Origin: Oligoflexia bacterium | GTDB taxonomy: Bacteria; Bdellovibrionota_G; JANQFH01 | Reading direction: 5' to 3' | Assembly: GCA_028277945.1 (NCBI GenBank) | Contig: JANQFH010000008.1 | Coordinates: forward strand, 321,442-385,441 | Length of the DNA: 64,000 nucleotides | Shown here: piece by piece, positions 1 to 7,562 of the stretch | Numbering within the stretch: the first letter of the stretch is position 1 | How the letters are laid out: every line of letters starts with the position of its first letter | Translations under genes and position numbers: made by a program | Notes under the pieces: generated by a model | What the model was told of the DNA's origin: nothing | The model's database searches: none | What the model saw: only the letters and a program-made list of their open reading frames with translations

Positions 1-289
1 CCATTCCTATTTCGAGATAGCGTTCCACACCGTCGGCAATGGTAAGTCTAATATCTGGGGCAACGCCCATTTTTTTTCTATCCCAATCGTCAAATACGCC
101 ACGGACCAGTTGCGCTTCCTTAAGCTTACCTTGGCTTTCAGCAAGCCTCTTATCATTACCAATAGGACGCCAAAAGCGTATGTAAGCTTTACTAACTGGA
201 AGATAGTACACCCACCAGTATTTCGTCTTCTTACCCTTGCGGAATTGTGTTTTTAAGCGTGGTCGATATGCCAAAAGATGTGAATTCAT
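1..289 (-). CDS. Tyrosine site-specific integrase, N-terminal part (runs off the left edge)
   Basis: The reading frame opens with ATG at 289 and stays open to the window edge, giving 96 residues. The start of the protein is basic and aromatic (KGKKTKYWWVYYLP, then RFWRPIGNDKRLAESQ), followed by a segment ending TIADGVERYLEIGM. This matches the arm-binding region and the beginning of the SAM-like core-binding domain of phage and island integrases. The catalytic domain lies outside the window, so the active site cannot be judged. The start codon lies 3 bases after the stop of the excisionase-like gene, so the two are probably translated together. It would move the element carrying the P4-type primase. 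Confidence 0.72.
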   Translation of the reverse strand, partial: MNSHLLAYRPRLKTQFRKGKKTKYWWVYYLPVSKAYIRFWRPIGNDKRLAESQGKLKEAQLVRGVFDDWDRKKMGVAPDIRLTIADGVERYLEIGM

Positions 290-292
290 AAC

Positions 293-700
293 TCAACCCC
301 ACTTACTACCTTTTCTTCGTTTTTCCCATGCTCTATCTAGGTCCTTCTTTTTGAAGACTTTCCTGCCTTTACCGAAGGGCGCAAATGCAAGCTCTTTGAT
401 TCGTACTAAATACAAAATATTTTCAACATCTACTCGCAGGTACTTGGCAGCTTCTTCCTTAGTAAAGTAGAGCTGTTCTGTCCATAGACGGCGAAGGGTT
501 AGTAGTTCAGCAATCAGTGAAGGTACTTGTTGCAGCCATTCTGGTGAATTGTGTCCATCAAGAGCAGATGAGAGTATTACAAAGCGCACGTCACTTGTTT
601 CAGCGAATTTTGCATTATCAACACACACTTCAGCACCAACCCCTTCTTCAAGGGTTTCAGCCTTTGCCGCTAGGGCTATATTTTGCTGCTTCGTGCTCAT
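293..700 (-). CDS. Helix-turn-helix protein, excisionase-like
   Basis: This is a 135-residue protein. Its C-terminal half contains an excisionase/MerR-type winged helix: FTKEEAAKYLRVDVENILYL, then a turn and KGRKVFKKKDLDRAWEKRR. Such domains act as Xis directionality factors or as regulators of integrases. The N-terminal 70 residues (SLIAELLTLRRLWTEQLYF and the stretch before it) are not recognised. It ends 3 bases before the integrase start and begins 16 bases after the small gene upstream, within one leftward operon. The Xis role is inferred from this position and fold. Confidence 0.7.
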   Translation of the reverse strand: MSTKQQNIALAAKAETLEEGVGAEVCVDNAKFAETSDVRFVILSSALDGHNSPEWLQQVPSLIAELLTLRRLWTEQLYFTKEEAAKYLRVDVENILYLVRIKELAFAPFGKGRKVFKKKDLDRAWEKRRKGSKWG

Positions 701-716
701 GTGTGTGCTTACAATC

Positions 717-929
717 CTATTCTTGGCTTTCTGGGTTTTTGGGGAAGTATTTCAACACTTCTGATGTCGTCAGACCTGTATCTCTAGCGATTATTATGAC
801 AAGATCTTCCAGTGCTTTTTTATACATCGGCAACAAATCGCGACGTATCGGAATATACTTGTACGACATGTCTCTTCCTGGTTCGTTGCTATGCCATTTA
901 TTTTGATTAGCCATCTTCTGATTCCCCAT
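717..929 (-). CDS. Small hypothetical protein of the integrative element
   Basis: This is a short protein of about 70 residues with a soluble helical C-terminus (MYKKALEDLVIIIARDTGLT, then TSEVLKYFPKNPESQE). No family is recognised. Three starts are possible: TTG at 944, which overlaps the primase gene, ATG at 929, 4 bases after the primase stop, and ATG at 914, which has GGGGA 8 bases upstream. I give 929 as a compromise. It lies between the primase and the excisionase-like gene, as small accessory genes often do in P4-like satellites. Confidence 0.5.
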   Translation of the reverse strand: MGNQKMANQNKWHSNEPGRDMSYKYIPIRRDLLPMYKKALEDLVIIIARDTGLTTSEVLKYFPKNPESQE

Positions 930-933
930 ATCC

Positions 934-3147
934 TTAAGCTGCAATACTCATGTTGGGTTTTAGGGTGATGCCTATCCAACAGTAGCCAGCACTCTGACGC
1001 TTTTGATGGAAACCACGTTCTTTTAACATCGGTGCAAAGCGCTTACGCGAAAAAGGACGTTGATTGTTTTGCTCACACCATTGGCAATACCTACTGTATA
1101 AAACACTTGCTGGGCATGTGAGGTTGGCACCTACATCACATGCACAATTGATGAAGTCCCCTAGCACATCCATTTCCTCTTGGTACTCTTGAGTAGCTTT
1201 GAGGACTCTCGCAGGTGGATTCAGCCCTATACGTTGATATTCAAGACAGCCCTTTACAGCCCATGAAAGTATGCCTGGCAGCTCTTTCTTTAGCTTGGCT
1301 TCAAGATGTTTGTCCTGGTTGTCTTTTTGAAAAGTGACTAAAAACGGTACCAAGACAATTCGACGCCAGATCCCGTGATCGGCACCACGAATGATCGGCT
1401 TATGGTTGACAGCAAGATAGACCGTAAACACAGGACTAAATTCAAAGTATTCTTTATGAAGAAATCTGGCAGTGATGGGATCGCCACCAGTAATCTGCTT
1501 GATAAGAGCTTCATCCAAACGCTGACCAGCATTGGGTTCTGTAGCTGTAACTAGACGTACAGACGCTAGACGAGCTAGATCATTTCTAATCGTAGGATTA
1601 CCTTTTTGCAAAAATGTGTTGATGTCCGTTGATCTGCTGTAATCGCCGAATACAGCTTGTAGGACGTTCAGGAAGGTGCTCTTGCCATTTGCGCCTGTAC
1701 CGTAAAGCACAAAGAAGACCTGTTCTGGTATCGCACCAAGCAGCGTATAACCTATGGCGCGCTGTATGAAGGCTATAAGCTCTGCATCTTCGTCAAAAAT
1801 GGAGTCGAGAAAGGCTTCCCATGTTGGGCATTGAGCATCTTGAATGTATTCAGTGCCAGACATTTTAGTGATTAGATCAGCTGGATTATGTGGTCTAAGT
1901 TTTGCTGTTTTCAGGTCGATGGTACCGTTGACACAGTTGTATAGGTACAGGTCTTCATCGAGCTGAGACGGCTCTACAATGACCCTGGGGTCGCTCTCTG
2001 CCAGTTTAATCATCGCATCGAGCTGACGCTTAGAGGCACTGATTCGACAGTGTTTCAGATACTGTTTGCGAATATCTTTATCTGAGATGGTCTTAGCGGC
2101 CTCTCGTAGAGCCTTTATTGTGTGTTTTGCTTTCTCTACAATGCGACGCCTGTTATTCATTGACCAATGGTCACCAACAAAATGAGACCACTTGCCAATA
2201 TCTGTTACGTACATGGTCGTGCCGCCACAATGTTGAATTAGACGATTGGCATTCTCGGCTTCCGTTAAGGGGCCTTTGAGAATATCCGTACTACCTTCTT
2301 CATAGCGCATAACAGAATTGGCAATGGCAGCAATTTCATCTTGAGGTAGTGGTGGGTCGCAACGCGTGCTATTTTCAGCTTCTAGTGCTGCCAGAATAGC
2401 TGCTTCGGACATGCCTTTGTGACGCATAGTTCCCGCAAGGCTAAATAGGGCAGCGTTCCTATCACCTTCATAAATGATCCCTTGGTTATTAATCGGACGG
2501 GATAAGGTAATGGGTTGGGGTTCTGGCTCTGGTTCCCACAGCGCAAGAGCCGCATCGACGTCAATGGCATACCCATCACTATACTTAATAAACGCCGTGG
2601 CCTGTCTTTCTGGATGGCATATGGGCAGGAAGAAGAGACGAGCCAGATCTTTTGCTTTGTCATCGGGTAGACAGTCCAGATATTTGTAGATCACCTGCCA
2701 AACTTTTGGATACTCATCGGGGTTCAGTTCCCTTGTAATAGGCAAAACTAGGCGGGCACGTATGTCGTCCACACCGTCTAGCTGATGCCGAAAACTGGTG
2801 TAGACAACAGATGCAAAATCTGAAGTTCGTTCCTCAATCTTTGCAAAGTCAGGTCTACTGATATGATCTAGGTCAAAGACGAGTGCCGTGATAGCCCTTA
2901 CGGCACTGTTACTTCTTATCGCCCCTTTCTTAAATAGAGCAGTTGAAAAGGCAGGGGTGCCTTTTTTCTCTGCTTTAACGAGTGGTGTGTCACCTAACAG
3001 CTTATGAAAAGTGCCAGCACAGGGTTTTGGTACATTATCACGCTCACTGTCATAACGGACGTAGGTTATAGGTGTCTGGCGGATCTCTAGCCGTTGACCG
3101 CCCCTAATCGTATCTACTAGTGAATTATTTTGATCTCGTCGTTTCAT
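934..3147 (-). CDS. P4-family phage/plasmid primase-helicase
   Basis: This is a large protein of about 737 residues with a three-part layout. The N-terminal part contains FDLDHISRPDF and RARLVLPITRELNPDEYPKV, typical of primase-polymerase domains of the archaeo-eukaryotic type. A PriCT-like segment follows near residues 235-285 (RNAALFSLAGTMRHKGMSEA). The C-terminal half is a D5/superfamily 3 helicase with Walker A GTGANGKST, a TATEPNAGQRLDEALIKQ segment and VNHKPIIRGADHGIWRRI. Such proteins start replication of P4-like satellites, prophages and plasmids. ATG at 3147 is preferred over 3153 because AAAGGA is then well spaced. It is the first gene of the leftward operon. Confidence 0.88.
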   Translation of the reverse strand: MKRRDQNNSLVDTIRGGQRLEIRQTPITYVRYDSERDNVPKPCAGTFHKLLGDTPLVKAEKKGTPAFSTALFKKGAIRSNSAVRAITALVFDLDHISRPDFAKIEERTSDFASVVYTSFRHQLDGVDDIRARLVLPITRELNPDEYPKVWQVIYKYLDCLPDDKAKDLARLFFLPICHPERQATAFIKYSDGYAIDVDAALALWEPEPEPQPITLSRPINNQGIIYEGDRNAALFSLAGTMRHKGMSEAAILAALEAENSTRCDPPLPQDEIAAIANSVMRYEEGSTDILKGPLTEAENANRLIQHCGGTTMYVTDIGKWSHFVGDHWSMNNRRRIVEKAKHTIKALREAAKTISDKDIRKQYLKHCRISASKRQLDAMIKLAESDPRVIVEPSQLDEDLYLYNCVNGTIDLKTAKLRPHNPADLITKMSGTEYIQDAQCPTWEAFLDSIFDEDAELIAFIQRAIGYTLLGAIPEQVFFVLYGTGANGKSTFLNVLQAVFGDYSRSTDINTFLQKGNPTIRNDLARLASVRLVTATEPNAGQRLDEALIKQITGGDPITARFLHKEYFEFSPVFTVYLAVNHKPIIRGADHGIWRRIVLVPFLVTFQKDNQDKHLEAKLKKELPGILSWAVKGCLEYQRIGLNPPARVLKATQEYQEEMDVLGDFINCACDVGANLTCPASVLYSRYCQWCEQNNQRPFSRKRFAPMLKERGFHQKRQSAGYCWIGITLKPNMSIAA

Positions 3148-3153
3148 TGTCAT

Positions 3154-3318
3154 TTCCTTTATGTTTTAAGTTAAACCTCAACATTAAGATCCATTCTACC
3201 ATAATAAAAGTTCTAACTTCCTTGTATCATTGATGTTTTTAGATTTTATTAGCGTTTATTAAATTTAAAAATTCGCTAATATTAAAATATCTGTTAGTAA
3301 AAAAGATGAGTTATAAAG
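3154..3318. promoter_or_regulatory. AT-rich divergent intergenic region of the element
   Basis: About 165 very AT-rich bases separate the leftward primase operon from the rightward set. This is where divergent promoters and possibly a replication origin of a P4-like element would be expected. I see short A and T tracts but no convincing iterons or paired -35/-10 boxes, so only position and composition support the call. Confidence 0.3.
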
Positions 3319-4527
3319 TTGAAAAAAAGTGAAAATAATTTGGTAAAAAAAAATAGAGGTGAGCTGTTTTCGAGGGCAAAAAACCTGTTTGCCCTGGCGA
3401 GCTTACTTTCATCAATAATTCCAAGAACTAAGGTAAGTGAAAAAATACAGCAAATAGCTGAAAGAATTCAAACCGCACAATATGGCAATCTCAGTTCTGA
3501 AATCGGTGAGCTAGATCAGATATTCATCAAGAAACCAGAATTTCTTACGTTGGCGCTTCTAGATTTGGAAACCGACATTATAGATAAGAATATCTGTTGG
3601 GACCTTCTAGCTTTGATTGCGAGAGTTGCACCAACAAGCGCATCACAACAAACAGCGAATGCCCGCAGCGTTCTTTTCTCTAGAAATGAAAGGAAGTCGT
3701 CTGCTCTCAGCAATGATGAAAAAACCTTGTCCTATATAAATGGCATCACGATTAGTACCTTGCACGATGGATACAAACTGGCGTTTAAGGGGAAGCGGTT
3801 TACATCTAGAAACGTTCTTAAACTATTTATTCAAGCAGTGTCTTGGTTTCAAAAGACCTGGAAAGAAGGCTATACCTTCTATTATGAGGGTACCGTCGAA
3901 GAGTTTGCTGACTTTTTGGACTGGGGGCATACCTACACAAAGAATCAACTAAGACTCTCTACAAGGGACAAGAAAGCTAATAAACGAGATGAGCTTTCGG
4001 ATAGTGATTGGTTAATAAAAACTCAGACCCGATTTTTTGTGATCCTTAAGAAAAACGCCTCAAGAAGAGCCAGCATCTGGGATTTAACAATGGAATATCA
4101 TCCGAGGCAACTAGATGGATTTCTAGCCATGCTTGCTCTTTCTAGTATCGGCGCTTCTATGAGGCGGATGCGGGCTTACGACGCTCTGCCTGAAGAAGGC
4201 GGCAAACTACGGATTGGTAGAAGAAAGAAAAGGATCTTTATACCGTGCATACGTTGCCAAAAGTGGATTATGTCTAAGTTTAAGGTCATTTGCTGCGATA
4301 ACCCTGCTTGTCGAAGTAGGCTCAGATACATGAAAGACCCTATAAAGCAGCAGTGGTACAACATCAAAAAAGAGAAGCGACGAGAGGACAAAGAGGTATT
4401 CAAATCTAAGCGAATGGGTAGCGACGGCTTCTTTGGCTACTATGCTTTTGCTTATAAGGACGGCAAAGCTTTACCTGATGATGGGCCTAGAGCGATAAAG
4501 GTAAGGCATATTTCTTCACCCCCATAA
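3319..4527 (+). CDS. Hypothetical protein with C-terminal zinc-binding cluster
   Basis: This is a 402-residue protein not recognised as a known family. A cysteine cluster lies at residues 310-331 (CIRCQKW, then CCDNPACRSR), spaced like the zinc knuckle of CGNR-type nucleic-acid-binding proteins. The N-terminus is Lys/Asn rich. A middle segment (FADFLDWGHTYTKNQLRLST) might be a DNA-binding helical region. The only in-frame start near the beginning is TTG at 3319. An ATG at 3306 would join this frame if the A7 run at 3321-3327 were one base shorter. It is the first gene of the rightward set of the element and could be a regulator, which is inference. Confidence 0.6.
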   Translation: MKKSENNLVKKNRGELFSRAKNLFALASLLSSIIPRTKVSEKIQQIAERIQTAQYGNLSSEIGELDQIFIKKPEFLTLALLDLETDIIDKNICWDLLALIARVAPTSASQQTANARSVLFSRNERKSSALSNDEKTLSYINGITISTLHDGYKLAFKGKRFTSRNVLKLFIQAVSWFQKTWKEGYTFYYEGTVEEFADFLDWGHTYTKNQLRLSTRDKKANKRDELSDSDWLIKTQTRFFVILKKNASRRASIWDLTMEYHPRQLDGFLAMLALSSIGASMRRMRAYDALPEEGGKLRIGRRKKRIFIPCIRCQKWIMSKFKVICCDNPACRSRLRYMKDPIKQQWYNIKKEKRREDKEVFKSKRMGSDGFFGYYAFAYKDGKALPDDGPRAIKVRHISSPP

Positions 4528-4650
4528 AACAGCAGCAATAATCTATTAAATAAGGGTGGCAATAGCGCCCTTTGATAGCCCTCATGCTTTTTAGTTGAAG
4601 AAGCAGTTTTGAGAGCGGTGGATTCTTGTACCCTAAATTTGGTAATTTTC

Positions 4651-5205
4651 ATGAGACAACGAAGATCACAGGTAGAAATAAGGCAAATCCTAGCTGATTA
4701 TCAGGCGTCTGGATTATCAAAGCGGCAATTCTGTAAGGAATACTCGCTTAGCGAGCGTACTTTTAGATACTGGTCTAAGATGTATGGTTTAGAATCTACC
4801 TCTAATAGCCATGATGTACCCCATGTAGTTAAATCTAATACCTCTAACAAAAATGAAAAACGTAAGAGCCTAACAAATAAGGGTACAGTAACTACACGGG
4901 CACAGGCGGCAATAGCCAAAGATAAGCCTAAAAGCCCAAATAGCCCAAAGAATTGGGATGAAGTGGATATAGAGCTTAGACCTTCGCCTTCAAAGCCGCC
5001 AAAAAAGAATTGTCCGACTTGTGACAGCCTAGTACCTGCCCACGTTTTAGATGAGCATCGCCAGAAGGTACATAAGCGACATAGACCAGCACCCATGCTT
5101 TTCCCTACTTTTGAAGCTTTGGTACTTCAACATGCTGTAACCAAACCTACGGCCTCAAACCGCCCCAGCCAGCCAGTAGGAAAGCTACCGCCACTCATCT
5201 TTTAG
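4651..5205 (+). CDS. Helix-turn-helix protein with C2H2-like zinc finger
   Basis: This is a protein of about 184 residues. Residues 1-46 form a helix-turn-helix like the small DNA-binding proteins of IS66-type transposons (IRQILADYQASGLSKRQFCK, then EYSLSERTFRYWSKMYG). A basic, Ser/Asn-rich linker follows. Near residues 121-141 a C2H2-like finger is seen, with CPTC at one end and H at the positions of DEHRQKVH. No transposase lies beside it, so the HTH has probably been reused as an element regulator. ATG at 4651 is chosen because it begins the HTH. The next gene starts 9 bases after its stop with a good ribosome site, suggesting coupling. Confidence 0.62.
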   Translation: MRQRRSQVEIRQILADYQASGLSKRQFCKEYSLSERTFRYWSKMYGLESTSNSHDVPHVVKSNTSNKNEKRKSLTNKGTVTTRAQAAIAKDKPKSPNSPKNWDEVDIELRPSPSKPPKKNCPTCDSLVPAHVLDEHRQKVHKRHRPAPMLFPTFEALVLQHAVTKPTASNRPSQPVGKLPPLIF

Positions 5206-5214
5206 GTGATCGCC

Positions 5215-5379
5215 ATGAGAAAGTTATCCGATATCATCAAACAACACCTACCAGCCCATTCACGCCCTTACGCCACGCCCCCTAAACCGAAGAAGCTTTC
5301 GCAGCTCAAGAATCCCAAAAAGCCGCCAGTAATACCTAAGACCCCATTGGCACCTGCCCCAGAATCAAAGAAGACTTAA
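5215..5379 (+). CDS. Small Pro/Lys-rich protein (54 residues)
   Basis: A short frame opens with ATG at 5215, and AGGTGA lies 5 bases upstream, overlapping the stop of the previous gene. The product begins MRKLSDIIKQHLPAHSRP and then becomes almost only Pro, Lys and small residues (PPKPKKLSQLKNPKKPPV). The strong ribosome site and the tight spacing support a real, coupled gene. The function is unknown. The composition suggests an unstructured, nucleic-acid-associated or protein-binding peptide. Confidence 0.55.
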   Translation: MRKLSDIIKQHLPAHSRPYATPPKPKKLSQLKNPKKPPVIPKTPLAPAPESKKT

Positions 5380-5480
5380 CAGCCCCTAGAATAGGGCTTA
5401 GAGCTTTCATATTGCGTCTGTAGCGGCTTTATCTAGACAAAGCTATAGCTAGGGTCTAAGATTTTGTATAGAGCTTATAT

Positions 5481-5786
5481 ATGGCCAAAAAGAAAGACAA
5501 ACCGCAATTACCCCATCCTGTCAAAGAGCCATCAATGATGACTGCCTACCGTTTGGGAGCCTCTACTGTAGCTTCTTTACGTACCATCTGCAAAATTTGT
5601 AAAACATCAACACAGACATCAGCTCTTCAGATAAGCGTTGAATATTACAAGAATAACCTTCCTGACCTCTATGCAATAATTGATGCTAAAACAGTTGAAA
5701 AGATCTACCAACAAGAGCTTGAAATCGTTAAGAATTTCATAGCTAAGCCGAAAAAGAAGAGGCTTAAAAAAACCAAAAAGCTCTAG
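5481..5786 (+). CDS. Small basic hypothetical protein of the element
   Basis: This is a 101-residue protein, strongly basic at both ends (MAKKKDKPQ at the start and KPKKKRLKKTKKL at the end). The centre (MTAYRLGASTVASLRTICKI, then SALQISVEYYKNNL) resembles small DNA-binding proteins of the ribbon or HTH type, but no family is recognised firmly. It lies between the Pro/Lys-rich gene and the TPR gene on the same strand. A DNA-binding role is inferred from composition. Confidence 0.5.
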   Translation: MAKKKDKPQLPHPVKEPSMMTAYRLGASTVASLRTICKICKTSTQTSALQISVEYYKNNLPDLYAIIDAKTVEKIYQQELEIVKNFIAKPKKKRLKKTKKL

Positions 5787-5899
5787 GCATCTGCCATCAA
5801 GTGTATAGCGCTAATATAGCTTGAATTTATAGCCTTCCTTAGATAAGATAGGATTATCCTCTTCACTTCCATAGGTTATGCGTCTTGAAAGGAGGTTTC

Positions 5900-6595
5900 A
5901 TGCACAACATCTTGCAGTCTCTACCAGAAGACGACCGCAATACTTTCCTCAGTGCTGTTGGTTACTTCCATTACAAAGCCTACACGGATTACCTTAAGGC
6001 GATTTCTGACAACCATGATCGGCTGTATAGCCATATAGCCCTGATACCTGAACTGGAGAGGATGCGAGCGTTTTGCCTTGTAGAGCTAGGTCAAATAGCT
6101 GACGGTCTTGATGCATATCAAGCCGCCCTTAGCTACAATCCTGACGATACGCACACGAGAAAATTGCTTGATGAAGCTAAAGGTATTGCTCTTGCTACCT
6201 TAGAAAAACTGTTTGACCAGAAGCAGTATCATACGCTCTATGTGTTAGCTAAGGCCTATCTGACCCTTGATAAAAACAACCCTAGAGTAGAGTTTCTATA
6301 CGGTATCGCCGTAGATGAATATCTTGGTGATACTGAGTCCGCTGCTACTATTTTTGCTTCCCTAGCAGAACGATGTCCGCGTAATCCCCTTTACCACCGT
6401 AGCCTTGTATTGGCTCTTCATCACTCTAACAAAATAACCGAGGCTCTAGCTACATGCGACAGCAGCATAAAAACGCTCAGAGAGGCTGGTCGTGCATATG
6501 GACAGGTACAAGAGGTGAAGGACTGGTTGATTGATCTACAGAATGAGCAGGCTCAAGAAAGAGCCCAAGACCAGCAGCAGGAGAGCATTCACTAA
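5900..6595 (+). CDS. TPR-repeat protein
   Basis: This is a 231-residue helical protein with tetratricopeptide-like repeats. Examples are MRAFCLVELGQIADGLDAYQ and AALSYNPDD near residues 55-85, FLYGIAVDEYLGDTESAATI near residue 140, and a further repeat near residue 175. No signal peptide is seen, so it should be cytoplasmic. ATG at 5900 is preferred because AAAGGAGG lies just upstream. An earlier in-frame TTG would contain that ribosome site. TPR proteins mediate protein contacts, and the partner here is unknown. The C-terminus is Gln/Glu rich. Confidence 0.65.
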   Translation: MHNILQSLPEDDRNTFLSAVGYFHYKAYTDYLKAISDNHDRLYSHIALIPELERMRAFCLVELGQIADGLDAYQAALSYNPDDTHTRKLLDEAKGIALATLEKLFDQKQYHTLYVLAKAYLTLDKNNPRVEFLYGIAVDEYLGDTESAATIFASLAERCPRNPLYHRSLVLALHHSNKITEALATCDSSIKTLREAGRAYGQVQEVKDWLIDLQNEQAQERAQDQQQESIH

Positions 6596-6612
6596 CAAAG
6601 AGTTAACTACTA

Positions 6613-6864
6613 ATGAGACGTAAGCAACTGAGTATTGATGGCCAACAAGAACAGCTAGCCGAGTCACAACATACGGTAGCGAACGCCTCTGCGAAGTTGG
6701 AGAGTTTAGCCAAGTTGCTACAGTCTCAATCAGAGTCTGCTGGTGGAGACGACGAGCTACACGGCTTAGGCATGATTTTGGCGCAATTAAGTATTGAGCT
6801 ACATGATGTGCAGCGAAATCTGGACATAGTGAATTTCAAATTTAGTGCAAAAGCCAAAAACTAA
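6613..6864 (+). CDS. Small coiled-coil hypothetical protein
   Basis: This is an 83-residue protein with heptad-like spacing of hydrophobic residues (ANASAKLESLAKLLQSQSES, later MILAQLSIELHDVQRNLDIV). It begins 17 bases after the TPR gene and ends 13 bases before the serine recombinase, so the three probably form one transcript. The family is not recognised. Confidence 0.5.
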   Translation: MRRKQLSIDGQQEQLAESQHTVANASAKLESLAKLLQSQSESAGGDDELHGLGMILAQLSIELHDVQRNLDIVNFKFSAKAKN

Positions 6865-6877
6865 AACGGGTACCACG

Positions 6878-7453
6878 ATGAAAGCAGCTTTGTACGCAAG
6901 GGTATCAACTTCTAACCAGGATACCGCCAGACAACTAGATGATCTACGATCCTATTGTAACCGTAGGGGTTTCACAGTTTATAAAGAATACATAGATGAA
7001 GGCATCTCTGGCTCTAAGGCTTCCAGACCTGCATTAAACGAGCTGTTTAAGGGCGCTAGAAAACGCCTCTTTGACTGTGTGGTTGTTACCGAGTTTTCAA
7101 GATTTGGCAGGTCTATGAAGCATCTGGTTACCTCGCTGGAAGAGTTTAGAGCACTCAAAATAGATTTCATATCAGTAGGCGATTCAGTAGACACTACCTT
7201 GCCCACGGGCGAGCTGATCTTCGGCGTGCTCGCGGCCTTGAGTCAGTATGAACGCAGGATTATCCAGGATCGCGTAAAATCGGGGCTCAGACTAGCAGTC
7301 AAAAACGGTAAAAAGTTAGGGCGGCCAAGTAAGCTCGTTAAAGCCGACGTGTTTCGACTACGTAGTCAAGGTTTGTCACTAAGAGAAATCGCCAATATGC
7401 TCGGCGTAAGTAAGTCTGCTGTCCATAAAACCCTTGTCAGAGCTGAAAGCTAA
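6878..7453 (+). CDS. Serine recombinase (resolvase/invertase family)
   Basis: This is a 191-residue protein with the full small serine recombinase layout. The catalytic serine lies in ALYARVSTSNQ near residue 10. The conserved EFSRFGRSMKHL arginine motif, GELIFGVLAALSQYERRIIQ and the linker helix follow. A C-terminal helix-turn-helix (GLSLREIANMLGVSKSAVHK) completes it. Such enzymes resolve cointegrates or invert DNA. The start at 6878 places the normal beginning MKAALYARVS first. It ends the rightward set. A second recombinase besides the tyrosine integrase in the same element is uncommon and suggests a resolvase or inversion role. Confidence 0.88.
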   Translation: MKAALYARVSTSNQDTARQLDDLRSYCNRRGFTVYKEYIDEGISGSKASRPALNELFKGARKRLFDCVVVTEFSRFGRSMKHLVTSLEEFRALKIDFISVGDSVDTTLPTGELIFGVLAALSQYERRIIQDRVKSGLRLAVKNGKKLGRPSKLVKADVFRLRSQGLSLREIANMLGVSKSAVHKTLVRAES

Positions 7454-7562
7454 CCCGCCAATATTACTAGCTCTGAATTCTGTGATTATTGCTGTGGACA
7501 AGACATTTGATTTGTACACGACTCCTTTTGCGATTCGCCAGCCGTGACAGAAAATATATATG

